From Trissonchulus latispiculum (taxonomy: Eukaryota; Nematoda; Enoplea; Enoplida; Ironidae), in assembly GCA_030248195.1 (NCBI GenBank), contig JASAND010004288.1, positions 1-64,000 on the forward strand: 64,000 nucleotides of DNA. Direction: 5' to 3'. The number at the start of each line of letters is the position of its first letter. The first letter of the stretch is position 1. The notes below the pieces were generated by a model. That model searched no databases. It was given only the letters and a program-made list of their open reading frames with translations, and was not told the DNA's origin. The translations under genes and the position numbers were made by a program. Shown in pieces: positions 11,774 through 23,959 of this stretch.

Positions 11774-13898
11774 AAGAAAAAGTTGTTTAGAGTGCCTACA
11801 AATGATAAACATGATCGATTTAAATATATAAAGCCAATCCTAAGTACTATTTAATATTGTTTATGTTTAGTAGGTAGTCTGTTGGTATATTAATGTTTAT
11901 GAGACTATCTTCAGTGAGCTCTGGCATATGTTCTTATCTATTTAATAATATGCATTTGGTTTAGGCTTGTTGTCTTTTTATTCAACATTGTTTCCGTTAA
12001 GTCAGAAAGACACACTATAATTGCTTGTTGTGGTGTTAGTTTGAAAATCAGAAATTTAGAAGCTCTTAATGAAGTTCATTTAAAACAAATTACTTAAAAA
12101 TTAATTACAAAAATAATTACAAAATTACAAGTTTCCATTTGACTATTAATTCTCTAATGCAATCAATTTCAATTGGTTAATTTTAATTTTATTTGATTTG
12201 ATAGCAGTGGAGAAATTTGGAGCATTAACATACTACTGTTGCTACAACAGCTACAGTAATACTCCAACAAGTATTTATGCTGCTAAAATTAAACTTGGAA
12301 CAGCCCGAGTTGAATTCAGAATGTTAAAATATTCTTAACCTTAAATCAATTACTAAAATATAATTGCTCTTCTGTTAAAGGGGTCGTTGGCGCGACCGAT
12401 ATGATGTATACTGGGCAAGTGTATTTGGTAATAGTTCTTCAGAATGTATGGTTGCATGCTTATTTTTGGATAGGTTTAGGTTTAAAAACGACACACAAGT
12501 TCCAGAAACGCCAGATTAAATGCTAATTTACAGGTACATAAACTAGGTAAGATACAATCCACTGAATCTAACAGTTCCACTTCTACGGCTTAAGTGAAAC
12601 AAATTCATACAAACAAAATTATCCACTGTTTGATGAGCACTGATTCGTCCATGTGGCATTTCAGTGCCGGCACAAGCGAGTACATTGTTGGATGCACTAG
12701 ATTTAATGTAAAGGTAACCTACACAAGGCTAAGACAGAACCAGTTTTTTGGTATTACAAAGTAAGATGATGGATAAGTCACCTTAAGTCAGCTTCAATAT
12801 TTTCCTCCGGAAGTGTAGGAGTGGGGAATCGCTGAATATTTCTAGCTGATTGAATTTTGCTCACAACTAAAATTTTTCTTTGCAACAATTTGTCAACTCA
12901 GTTGCTGAACTAAGGTTAAAATCAGTGCGTTAAAATAGGTGTTGAGGGTAGCTGTTGGTAGTCCACTGTTTTCACAGCTTTGCCCACTCGGCACACTCGA
13001 TATTATGTACTCTTGGTTATGGTGGTAGGTTATGGTTAAGATGGTAGATAACAATCTTGAAACGATAGAAGAGATATAGTGTGTAGTATATATGTAATTG
13101 TACTACTTAACTCAAAAAACGAATTAGCTAAATAGGCCTCGAGTAGTTGTGGATTTAAGCACTCATAGCCGCGAATTTTGTGCGATCTTTGTGTATAGTC
13201 TTTATGTGTAGTCACATGTTCATGTGTATTCATTACCACATTTGAATTAGTTCAGATCTCGATTTGCTGTCAGTACATTACTTTAGAATTGTCAACTCCT
13301 TGTGAATCTGGATTTGAGAGCTGCAGCCAATCCGTGACTTTGATGAGTGGGGGCCCTTTTGTGTGGAATGTGAGGAGCTGAAAGGTCTTTTTCCAAATCT
13401 CAATATTATCTTCATCTCCAGTTTTTCAGGCTGTGTGGATAAACATTGTGGAGTACTGCTTTGTTGTCAATATAACATCCATTTCCTCGATGAGTCTGAG
13501 CCTTTGGGTTGCCAGTGGTAGGTTGGATTGCACTAATAAATTAGATTGATGTAAATTGAAAATCAAATAAAAAATGAAATTCAAAAATAAAGCCTAACGC
13601 ATGTAGTGAAGGGAAAGTTTAACTAAATACGGTTGAAGATAGCGATAAGCGATAAGAAATGTGTAGTTTTTGAAACAAATTGACTTTAACTTAGATCAAC
13701 GTAGTGTTATTTACTTCAATTTAATTTAGATTTTTAATCTAATTTATATTTACTAACTAAATAAGATAAAATTTACTTTAATAAAAAAACGGAAGGTGAT
13801 ACATATGAAAGTATTAACCAATTCCACTTGTGGTGATGGATTGTGGTGATGATCCCGTAAAGTTTACTTTTTAGTCCATCATCTGCGATACTCACTAC
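11774..13898. other. Gene-free stretch
   Basis: No supported gene. A GC-rich inverted motif GGGGTCGTTGGCGCGACC at about 12380 resembles the perfect hairpin at 24339. ATATTATGTACTCTTGG near 12994 matches, inverted, the end of the palindromic element at 13899. Confidence 0.5.
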
Positions 13899-14831
13899 CA
13901 AGAGTACATAATATAAGAGTATGAAACTCTTACACTAGCATGTACAAATCATGCTAGGTATGCTCGGTTCATTAACTCGGGACCCCCCCCGTAACTTCCG
14001 GAGGGGGTCCCACTTTGCACTAATCACACGCTTTCATATAAGCGTGTGTCTGCTCGCTGATTGGCCCACTAGCCTACGGCTTACTGTAGGTAATTTATTA
14101 GTTATTTTAATTAATTAATTATAACTTTAATTAGGTTAATGCAATTAAAAACTAATTCGACAACTTTGTAGCATTTTTTCTGCTCTTTCCAATGATATAA
14201 AAATTGTTGCACACTACATTCCTGCGAATTTTTGTATTTTGCAACAATTTTTATATCATTGGAAAGAGCAGAAAAAAGGCTACAAAGTTGTCGAATTAGT
14301 TTTTTAATTGCATTAACCTAATTAAAGTTATAATTAATTAATTAAAATAACTAATAAATTACTGAAGGTAATTTATTAGTTATTTTAATTAATTAATTAT
14401 AACTTTAATTAGGGTAGTACAATCAAAAACTAATTCGACAACTTTGTAGCATTTTTTCTGCTCTTTCCAATGATATAAAAATTGTTGCACACTACATTCC
14501 TGCGAATTTTTGTATTGTGCAACAATTTTTATATCATTGGAAAGAGCAGAAAAAATGCTACAAAGTTGTCGAATTAGTTTTTTAATTGCATTAACCTAAT
14601 TAAAGTTATAATTAATTAATTAAAATAACTAATAAATTACCTACAGTAAGCCGTAGGCTAGTGGGCCAATCAGCGAGCAGACACACGCTTATATGAAAGC
14701 GTGTAATTAGTGCAAAGTGGGACCCCCCCCCGGAAGTTACGGGGGGGGTCCCGAGTTAATGAACCGAGCATACCTAGCATGATTTGTACATGCTAGTGTA
14801 AGAGTTTCATACTCTTTATTATGTACTCTTG
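13899..14831. mobile_element. Palindromic element built of nested palindromes
   Basis: CAAGAGTACATAAT at the left is mirrored by ATTATGTACTCTTG at the right, and the two halves are inverted copies over almost the full 933 bp. Exact TCACTAC occurs on both outer flanks (13892-13898; 14832-14838), consistent with a 7-bp target duplication. The centre holds two tandem units (about 14089-14366 and 14367-14642). Each is itself a near-perfect palindrome around a short loop containing CATTCCTGCGAATTTTTG. No ORF. It may extrude as a cruciform. Confidence 0.8.
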
Positions 14832-15077
14832 TCACTACTATCCACCGCTACCAAGACAACCGCCATTCCCAGGTCCTTCGAGACAACAGAGTCTACAACT
14901 TTCAAAGGAAGTGCGTCTACTTCTAATCATATTCCTTCCTTTCCTGCTGCAGTTACTCCAATTGCTACTACTACTCGTACTACTACTACTGCTACTATTA
15001 CTTCTACTACTACTCCTACTGCCACTGCTGCCGCTACTACCACTACTACCACTACTCATTGCAACTGCAGCAAATGA
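14829..15077 (+). CDS. Thr-rich low-complexity ORF (possible mucin-like ectodomain)
   Basis: An ACT/ACC-repeat tract reads as about 50% Thr/Ser/Ala in this frame, Leu-rich in the next and Ser-rich on the other strand, so the frame is not proven. It is in the same frame as the transmembrane exon that follows, but is separated from it by two TGA codons (15075-15077 and 15099-15101). It ends HCNCSK. It could be the ectodomain of that protein if an intron or a lesion removes the stops. Confidence 0.25.
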   Translation: MSLLSTATKTTAIPRSFETTESTTFKGSASTSNHIPSFPAAVTPIATTTRTTTTATITSTTTPTATAAATTTTTTTHCNCSK

Positions 15078-15103
15078 TACCAACAGCGTCTCCAACACTG
15101 AAG

Positions 15104-15172
15104 CTGCGATAGCTTCATCTTTGTCAATGTTGTTGTTTGCCTTTTCATTCTCATTGGGATTATACTTTGGCG
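15104..15172 (+). CDS. Candidate transmembrane exon of a single-pass membrane protein
   Basis: The frame reads SCDSFIFVNVVVCLFILIG then IILWR, a clear 20-residue membrane segment, ending at the donor CG|GTAAGG (15173). Splicing to 15788 completes an Arg codon and continues KYRKQ, the usual basic stop-transfer start. The 5' limit is uncertain: an AG at 15102-15103 or 15111-15112 may be the acceptor. The upstream frame is closed by a TGA at 15099. Confidence 0.5.
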
Positions 15173-15300
15173 GTAAGGTTTATCTGGTTTACTTAACAAA
15201 ATTAATTTATCATGACATTATAAATATTATTAGTGATCTAAAATCCATTGAAATTCAATAATCTGTCTTAAGCAACTATGCAAACATTATAGTATGTTTG

Positions 15301-15565
15301 TAGAGATGAGCATTTCGGCCCGTCGGCCCGGGCTACACATCTACTGGTTCTGGTTATTTTATAGCAAAATTTAACGTTTCTGTAGCATACTTTAGCCTCT
15401 CCATCTTGTATTGAAGCCTTTGAAATAATATTGTTAGTAAAATTTTGGAATATTTCTTTTGGCGGGCCGGGCCGGGCCGAATCTTGGAACGGGCCGGGCC
15501 GAGCAAGATTTTGGAGCGGGTCGGGCCAGGCCGGGCCGAATAAATCCGGCCCGTGCTCATCTCTA
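15301..15565. mobile_element. Short hAT-type element with GGCCC arrays, inside the membrane-protein intron
   Basis: TAGAGATGAGCA and its complement TGCTCATCTCTA form the ends. The flanks TATGTTTG and ATTGTTTG are an 8-bp duplication with two differences. GGGCCGGGCC arrays lie next to the right end, as in the larger element at 2142. Length 265 bp, no coding capacity. It sits between the donor at 15173 and the acceptor at 15787. Confidence 0.8.
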
Positions 15566-15787
15566 ATTGTTTGATATATTGTTTTGATTGTGAATGCTTC
15601 TTATTTGTTATTATTGGGAATGCTTTATCATGTTTTATTTATGTGGAATTGAACTGAAATTTTAAAAAAAACTATTTAGCATTGTGTTGGTACTATGTTA
15701 TTGTCAGTTATTAATATAGCATAGAGTCAAGTGCGTCGTCACGGTAATCTAAAAGCAAATTATAGCATGGATATCTTAATATTTTAG

Positions 15788-15902
15788 CAAGTATCGGAAG
15801 CAGCAACAGCAACCACATCAGCCACAGCAGGCTGAACGAGGGGAGGAAATAGAAATGGTTCTGGTTCCACCACCTTTCGACCCTCAACTCTACCGAAGTT
15901 GA
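15788..15902 (+). CDS. Candidate last exon: Gln-rich, acidic cytoplasmic tail
   Basis: After the acceptor AATATTTTAG the frame reads KYRKQQQQPHQPQQAERG then EEIEMVLVPPPFDPQLYRS and stops at TGA 15900-15902. It joins in frame to the membrane segment at 15104-15172 (split codon CG|C). The tail has a polyQ/P run and a VPPPFDP motif. Function unknown. The hydrophobic-basic-tail order and matching phase make a real type I membrane protein end plausible. Confidence 0.5.
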
Positions 15903-18300
15903 AGCTTGTCACCGTCTGCCCTTGATCAGTGTAGTTCCGTTCCACTCATTTTGGATCCTCCAACTATGTACTCAACACCAAACACCCCGAAGATATCCGA
16001 GACGAGAGCGCCGCCCAGTATCCAGATTAAATCTTTGAAAAGAGCAGAAGCGTGGAAAGAAACTTTGACATAAGAAGTGAAGTAATTGAAGAAAAAGCGG
16101 TAGCGGCTTGTTTTTGTTGTTATTGTTGTTTTTGTCAGTTTTTTGAAACTTTGATTAAATCTGAAATAATTTTTTGAAAATTCCTTAAAATCAACTAAAA
16201 TGAATGAAGACGACTTGATGCAGGCATGAAAAATGTATATGGTTATGGGTAGCGGATTGGCAGTATAATATCGACTAAGGTCAAAGGAAAATAGTTAAGT
16301 GGCAGCGGACTGGCAGCGTAAAGGTGTTGTATGGCTGCGGGTTGGCAGCGGAAAATATTTAATTGGCAGCGGACTGAAAGTGTAAAGGTGGCAAAAATCA
16401 AAGGAATTTAGCCATTAATTAACTAATTGGAAAGGAATGTAGCTATTAGTTAGCTAATTGGCTCCAAAAATCAAAAGAAATTTTAAAAAATTTAATAAAT
16501 GTAGAGTGCAGTTCTGTCGCAGAACCGGCAAATTTACTCTACTGGTGTTTGGTGACTTCGGTGTGGACCTGCTGAATTGGAATGTTTTTGTCATTTGTTT
16601 CGGAGAAAGGCTGCATCAAATAGCTTTACGTGGGCACCTATAACTAGTTCATCTAATATCTATACTACCTTTAAAATTTTTATTTTATTTTATTATTCTT
16701 TTAAATCAAAATTTATTAGCTTTTATTATTTCTAAATGTAGGTACGCTTTGCTTTATTCACGTACGTGATACAGTTAATTAATATTTAATAGTCTCTTAC
16801 AATACAATGGCATAGCAATTAATGTCTAGAAAATCTTAACTTTAATTAAAAACCCTTGAAATTAAATTCACAGGTTAAATACAGAAGAAGATAGCCTTAC
16901 ATAATAGTGGCTATATGCAGGTGCTCGAGCGGCTAATTGATATCGTCTCTCTTTGAAAGAGAGTACACTACCAAAAACACAACAAAAACGCTACCACAAG
17001 ACTGTTCAACTGAATTCCTGTGTTCTGATATCTAATTTGCATATTTTTCAAATCCGTCTGTTTAAATTGTCTTTTCAATTTCAGCAGTCGGAGAGGGGGG
17101 TGAACCACAAAAATAATTTATTCTAGTGCCCCGTCTTCTATTTTAAAATTTAAGATTCTGTAATAAGCTACACCTTTTTCCCACACCAACAGCTCACAAA
17201 TTCAATTCAAGTACTGCTTTCACTGTCAAAAATGCAGTCACCCACGGCTAAAAAAGATACTGAAAAACGGTACTAAACATGCAAAAACGTGCCGTCTAGA
17301 GATTAGAGCCTATGTATAAAATATCCATTCACCGTAGCAATAATTCCGCCTCTAGGCGGAATAAAAATTTAATATCTGCACTGTACACACGATAAAGCAT
17401 GGCTTGGCTTTAAACGAGTTACACTAATTTGTGCACAACGTTTTGAAAGTTGCTGACTGATTAAAGAAAAAGTATTGTTGTCAATTTATCGTGGTAAGCC
17501 CTACTTGCGTTTTCAGATTTGATGCATTAACATTGCTATTAAAAGTAAACTGTATGCAAATTAGTTTAACCAGGCCTTTCTTCGTTTGCCAAGTTTAACA
17601 AGAATAAATTCATGTGTCCTTATAGGCTTGTTGAAAGTTTCCAGGAGTCTTGTATGGGCCAGCCATTAGTATTTGCTAATAAATATAAGAATCATTCTAA
17701 TTTTGATTGCTTGCATATATAGTTAACTTTAACTTCCTTCGTCGATTCATGTCCTTAGCGTGAGTCAAAAGCTGGCTATGATCATAAGGGATAGTCATCG
17801 AACATATAGAACGAAGAGAGTAGTTTCCAGAGGAAGCTTCTGTTTCAAATATTTAATCAAAAATGCTTACTGAAATTTGACACATGCCCACTGGAAGTTG
17901 CGATCGCTTCTACGGCAATATTTGTCAAAGGCTAACGACATATATTCGCAAAATCTTCATGGCGAAGACGACAAATTTTAGTGTGTCATGCTTAACTCCG
18001 CGGGAGGTGCAGAACTAGTATTGTATTGTCTCAAAATATTTCAAGGGTTTTCATTTATTTCGAGACACGTTCTTTTTATTGTTGCTGAATATTTGACATT
18101 CTAAAGCTTTTGCCAAAATTTTCGCTGCTTTTACAAAATGCTCTGAGAATTTGGCAAAACTTTACGACTTTTAGACAATGTTTTGAGGCGTTGCAAAAAT
18201 CATTAAAAACGGCATTATAAGCTTAGCGTTTTGATTAGAATGAGCTATCTCTCTCTTTATAAATAAATAAATGCATAACTAAATATAAATATACACGTTT
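15903..18300. other. Gene-free stretch with short motif repeats
   Basis: TGGCAGCGGA-type motifs recur between 16250 and 16380. A perfect hairpin ATTCCGCC-TCTA-GGCGGAAT lies at 17343-17362. The 61-residue ORF at 16458-16643 shows no motif. Confidence 0.5.
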
Positions 18301-18325
18301 AGTGTTTTAGTTCCAGTACTTTGAC

Positions 18326-18674
18326 ATGGAGTTACAGCGGCTGCCAAAGGAAACACTTTTGCAGATGTTGTCCTGTTTTAGTTGTCGAGAACGAGCCCCC
18401 TTGAAGGATCCTTGCAGAGATTTGGATCTGTTGATTTTCCAATTGTATTCGGAGACCGAAAAATTGGTGATTGGGCTGGACGTTTCTCTCTCTGGTCTCA
18501 TCACAACGTAGCAACTCACAGGATGGGTGCAACTTGATTCACGAACCTGTCGAAGCTGGAGTTCACTTTTATGTCAGCTCCGGCTCCATGAAAATAGGCA
18601 TCCAACGATTACGTTATTTGCATAGTATTGAATTCATCATATCCCCACTCAAAACTTCAAATCCCGATCGCTGA
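18326..18674 (+). pseudogene. F-box-like gene remnant
   Basis: From the ATG at 18326 the first residues read MELQRLPKETLLQMLSCFSC then RERAPLKDPCRDL, which fits the start of an F-box (LP.E.L..IFS.L....L....VCR.W). F-box proteins recruit substrates to SCF ubiquitin ligases through Skp1. The frame stops at 18509-18511, while a plus-strand frame from 18471 continues to 18674, so a frameshift is likely. No WD40 or LRR region is recognisable downstream. Match is by motif only, and F-boxes are degenerate. Confidence 0.35.
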
Positions 18675-19925
18675 ACTGAGACTTATGCTTCTGTTCATCC
18701 TGATAGGTTACGGTCTCTCAGTTTCTGCTTTACGGTTTACCAAAATCGCTATTTTGAGGTTCCGATTGGATTTGTGTACAATCTTATCAGTTGAGCCATG
18801 AAATGCCACCCCAATCTCAAAGAGTTGCCCAGTTGAGGTGCATTTTTATTGTTACCTTTGTATATTAATAGGGATCTGTTTCCGTCCTTCTACTTCAACG
18901 TCCCTAGAGCGAATTGATGATATCTGAGGCGCCAAAGAAACTACGTTCTTTATTGGTGCAAGGGCAACTATTTACGCTTCCTTTAGCCGCTGTGTTTAGT
19001 CTCCCAGGGCCCCGCGTTAGAAGAATGGTGGCAACTGCAGTTCATTAGCATAATCCTTGCCTCTTGTCTAGACTGAAACGACTAAAACTGAAGCATTTCT
19101 CATTTGACAGTCCGTTATGGGAGGCCTTTGGCTTGTACGCATATTCTATGCATGTGTTAAGCTGTTTTGATTGGATGTACTAGCAATAATAACTTGTGCA
19201 ATTGTATTTGTAGTTTATTTAGTATTTATTACATATCTGATCTGGGATTCTGTAGTAATTTAGAGTTTTCAATTTGATGCTAAGTAAAAATTGAAGTGGT
19301 TTGCACCTAAGCTCACTGTGTAACATTTCTTGCTAAGCTGTCAGTTGTGAGTTGCTCGTTTAAATACAAAACGATTATTTATGTAACTGATCAGCAAATG
19401 GTGTATTTTGCTTCGTTGCTGGCTTGTAAGAACATTTCGTAAAAATTTAGCCATTGTCCGTAGCAGTACCCAAAATTACCCGTTGTTGTGTTCTTATATT
19501 GTATAATATATTGTTATATTCAGTTTCGTTTCCTAGTTTTGGTGTTCCGCCCATGTTTGCTTTTTTGAAGTTGTAATTAGTACGGTGTATGCACATATAC
19601 ATAATATATTCGCCCAATACTATGCGAGCAATACCAAAATGCAAAGGCACTTTATGGCAGCACGCGGGTTTTGGTATAACGTGGCCCAACTCTGAATTGG
19701 TCCAATAATTACGAGTGGTTCTTGCAATGAAATGCAAAAGCACGCAAACATACCTGTGTTGTTGTAGCACGTGTTCTACGTGCAATTATATACCTGTTCA
19801 TTGTAAGAAAATGGTAATACGGCGCATTTTTTAAAACACACACTTGAAGAAACTTTCATAATGACTTAAATTTTAAAAGTTTGCCGTATGAAGTTATGTG
19901 AATATTGTTAAGGTTAATTGATTAA

Positions 19926-19968
<43 letters not shown>

Positions 19969-21762
19969 GAGAAGATGCGTTATAAAAAAGACGATACGTT
20001 TAAGTTAATTGATTTCAATTTAACCAGCAAGATTTTTGCAAAATGTTAAAGCTTCGCTGGAAGGACATTTTCAGCAATTGTAAACATGTTGCGCAGCCAT
20101 TTATTTCGCAACGGAGCTACTACTTGCTAACTACATGATGATCATCACATTGTGATGTCTAATGCAGCAAACAACAACAACAACGGAAAACATAAGTGCA
20201 AAACACTGTCTGAATAGTTTTAATAGTTAGATTTCAGAAATTTACATTTCACTTACATTTACACGTACGTTTCAACATTATATTAGGCATTCCTTTATAA
20301 ATAGCTCAGCAAAGATTTTATAAATTGAAAGCTTGTACGTTCCACAAAGTTTGAGTCATCAATCAGAAGAATGCATACATGTTTCATATTTTGAAATGGC
20401 AATTACAACATAATCGTATTTGCGTAACGATACCTGAATCAGAAGCAGAATTTACTTGAAAATTTCGACAAGACAGTGTTTTACACACAAGTCATACTGG
20501 CCCTAGTTTAAAGCACTACTTACACACATTAATGGAGAAATAAATTTTTATCATGCAAACTGTGTGCGCGAACCCTGGCTTAGCAATCATAAAATTCCTG
20601 CTGCTCTGACGCTTTAAAAGGCTTGAGCTGATCGATGCTTGTCATTTAAATATAGGCTCAGCTTGTGTGTATCCGCATCTTGATCAGATCCAGATCGGAT
20701 TAGATTATATCTGAATCTGTTCAATATGCAAGACCCTTTCCAAGAGTGGTGAATGACCTTATGCAATAATCAATGACACATCAATAAAATCTGGCGTTTT
20801 ATTGTTGAATCAACACATCAATGCTGAGTAATTCGTCATTTAGGGGTTACTTATTTACTTTGCTATAGCTGAATATATGGAAAATCGCTAATTAATGATA
20901 TTTTAGACAGCTTTTGTCCCCATCCGTTTAGTATTAGCTTGCTATTAGTAGTGGTGATCTTCCCCACTATTCATATTTTCCCACTACTGAACAGTAAAAC
21001 TGCGCCCATGCTTACAAGGCAGATTTGATGTAATTAACGTTAGAAAGATCTGTCTTTATTTTAGAAATAGTTAAAGCTTATGTAGTCAAAACTTTGATAA
21101 AAGAGGCAAAGGTGAAAGTACCAAGCTCGGCGTAAAACGATGGATAACTCTTGGAACAAAGAGAGTTAAAATTATGGCATGGGAACCCATGGAAATATCC
21201 GAATGTGACTTCCTTTGCCCGACACACAATGTCCGTTAGGCCACGGCAAGCTTTCTAGAAGCGACAGAAGACCTCGCCTTTTTGGAACTCTTACGCCCCA
21301 CTTTTCGTTATCCACAGATACTACAAATGCTCATTTGATCCTCAGAAGACATATTTCTATTCCTCCTTGTCTCCTGAAATTTGCTCTCTGTATGCCAAAA
21401 AGCACGGGTGTCCGATTTTACTATTTCGGAGGAGCGGCCTAACCCTTTCATTAATAATAAATTTGCGTACATAGGCAATCACTATGAGGCGAAGCATTAT
21501 CCAACAGCGCAGTACTTAAAACAGTGGACGAAATTTCATTTTCCACTGAATTATCCAAGGTGGGTACTGTATAAAGACTTTCATTAGTGTTTGCTTTCAC
21601 TGGGAATTTCGTTTTCTTATCTAAAGAGCATACATTCGGTTTTGTTAAATGCTTCAAATGACTGAAAACGGCCGGTGGAACGAAGTCTTCTATAGTTTAT
21701 TAACTACTCTTTACGGTTTTGGTCACATACTCGGTCTCAGATTATGCCGTACTACGAGTTAT
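18675..21762. other. Gene-free stretch
   Basis: No supported gene. It contains an (ATT)n tract at 19926-19969. A 45-bp segment at about 19660-19705 (GTGGCCCAACTCTGAATTGG) recurs at about 35525-35570. The 112-residue minus ORF at 19447-19785 overlaps that repeat and shows no family motif. Confidence 0.5.
19926..19969. repeat. (ATT)n microsatellite
   Basis: Pure trinucleotide repeat, about 14 units. Confidence 0.95.
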
Positions 21763-22687
21763 GAGTTGTTCTGCATGCAGCACATCCATGGTTTACATAA
21801 CGACACAAATGCCAACAAATGTACGGCAAACAAATCATACTTGCTTGCCACCTTTGGTTTCAATGGCACGATTATGTCTCAGCTACCTTCAGTAACAAGA
21901 AGTGAAATCTGTGGTTTTTAGCCCTAAAGTCCTTCCCAAAAAACGAAGGTCCAAATTTGATTGCATGGTTATTGAGGACTATAGATCCTATAATAATGCT
22001 AAAAAGACTAGCATCGGAATCCGGGGGGAAAGTAGTTCAATTCGCCCTTCAAAGTTGCACAATCGTCTATTTTGAGCCAAAAGAGCGATTAAGTCAATTT
22101 TGGGCCACCACAGCCGATTAATGCGAAAGGATATAGAACTAATATATTGTACACATAAAGTAGGTACCTTAGACAATATTTTGGATTAGTTTCGGCCAAA
22201 TCTGAGAAATTTTTTTCAATTTTTGAACCTGAAAGTCGAAAAAATAAAAGTTTTCAAATTTGCCTGAAACTAAGCCAAACTATTGTTTATGTTACCTACT
22301 TTTTGTGTGCAAAATATTAGCTCAATATCCTTTCGCATTAATCGGCTATGGTGGTCCAAAATTGACTTAATCGCTATGTTGGGTAAAAATCGACGATTTT
22401 GCAACTTTGACGGGCGAATTGAACTACTTCCCCCCCGGATTCAGATGCTAGTCTTTTTAGCATTATCGTAGAATCTATAGTCTTCAATAACCATGCAATC
22501 AACTTTTTGTGAAGGACTTTAGGGCTAAAAACCACAGATTTCACTTCTCGTTACTGAAGGTAGCTGAGACATAATCGTGCCATTGAAAGAAACCAAAGGT
22601 GGCAAGCAAGTATGATTTGTTTGCCGTACATTTGTTGGCATTTGTGTCGTTATGTAAACCATGGATGTGCTGCATGCAGAACAACTC
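21763..22687. repeat. 0.93 kb inverted repeat (arms about 440 bp)
   Basis: The sequence starting GAGTTGTTCTGCATGCAGC at 21763 returns inverted, ending at 22687, with scattered mismatches. The centre is near 22220. No target duplication was found at the flanks. Small mirrored ORFs (21988-22176 minus, 22283-22471 plus) are the same sequence in both arms and are not evidence of coding. Probably a fold-back transposon. Confidence 0.8.
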
Positions 22688-22895
22688 GCACAATTTGAGT
22701 TAGAGTGGTGCTGAGTAGGAGGGACGAAAGACTGACAGGAACCCTCAACTTTGGGATCTTGCTCAGAACGCTAGGGAAAGAATTTTAAGATGCGGATTGC
22801 TCCATTATTATTCTACTGTCATAGCCTCTAAGGTGAAATCCATGAAGGTCGAAAAATAGACTTACCACTGCGTGGTCGAACCTGACAGAAAGTGG

Positions 22896-22898
<3 letters not shown>

Positions 22899-22966
<68 letters not shown>
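22899..22966. repeat. (TA)n microsatellite
   Basis: Uninterrupted TA dinucleotides. Confidence 0.95.
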
Positions 22967-22969
<3 letters not shown>

Positions 22970-23066
22970 AGTAACAAAAATGCTCCGCACAAAAAGGGGA
23001 TAATATGTGTGTTGGGCCTATGTCTATCCTTTAAATTCCGGTTGAGAAAGGCATAAATCCGACACA

Positions 23067-23430
23067 GCAAAAGTTGCTCAGCTCACTTAGGGCTTTCATT
23101 TGATACCAAATTTTACCACTTTTGAAAAATTTTATTTTTCACCCAAAATGGCCAAGTCCCCACCTCACCCCACCACAGCACTCTACAGCCACTTTGGGTA
23201 CGCAGTTCTATGACAAAAGTTGCTCAGCTCACTTAGGGCTTTCATTTGATACCAAGTTTGACCACTTTTGAAAAATTTTATTTTTCACCCAAAATCGCCT
23301 AAGTCCCCACTCCACCCCACCACAGCACTCTACAGCCACTTTGGGTGTGCAGTTCTATGGCAAAAGTTGCTCAGCTCACTTAGGGCTTTCATTTGATACC
23401 AAATTTGACCACTTTTGAGAAACTTTATTT
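23067..23430. repeat. 147-bp tandem repeat, about 2.5 units
   Basis: CAAAAGTTGCTCAGCTCAC begins units near 23067, 23214 and 23361, giving a period of 147 bp with high identity. Each unit ends CTACAGCCACTTTGGGT. A detached fragment of the same unit is at about 24761-24830. Confidence 0.85.
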
Positions 23431-23459
23431 TCGACCATTTGACCCTCCCACCCGACTGA

Positions 23460-23740
23460 CCCTTCAAACGGCAAAGTAGAACCAGCCCAGCAAAATAGGT
23501 ACGTCGGACGGCAAAACGGATACCGGGAATGAGCTGGGCACACCAGAAAACCCCTATAGACAAAGTTTTGAGAGGACGGGTAGAGCCTACTATGGACCTC
23601 CAGGAAGCGGTTTCCGACTTGACCCTCCCGACGGCAAAGTAGAACCAGCCCAGCAAGATGGGTGGGTTTGACGGTAAAACTGACTGCGGGAATCGATTCT
23701 CCGTGCCAGAAAACCAATGTATGGAAGATTTGAGCTTTCT
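23460..23740. repeat. Diverged direct repeat, period about 164 bp
   Basis: GGCAAAGTAGAACCAGCCCA occurs near 23470 and 23633, each followed by related sequence ending CCAGAAAACC. The minus-strand ORFs here (23330-23794, 23376-23717) read the two copies in different frames, so they are not genes. Confidence 0.7.
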
Positions 23741-23959
23741 AAGTTGAATACACAGCGAGAAATTGCGATTTTTCATTTTTCGAATTTTCGCCATTTTTGA
23801 CGGGCCACTGTGGTCGCTAGGGAAGTGATAGAGAAACGCAACCTGGACCGTTAGTTAGTTCAATATATGTAATTTCTGAATATAAAAAGAAATCAGCTCC
23901 AGCTCGTAACGTTCGACCTGAGCGACGACCACAAGAATGGTCACTTTTCGCTATGAGCT

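Noticed and set aside
14821..15261. 146-residue Leu-rich ORF
   Set aside because: A low-complexity reading of the ACT repeat in another frame; it runs through the donor at 15173 into intron and the alternative frame gives the membrane segment.
23330..23794. 154-residue minus-strand ORF
   Set aside because: It reads two copies of a non-coding direct repeat in different frames.
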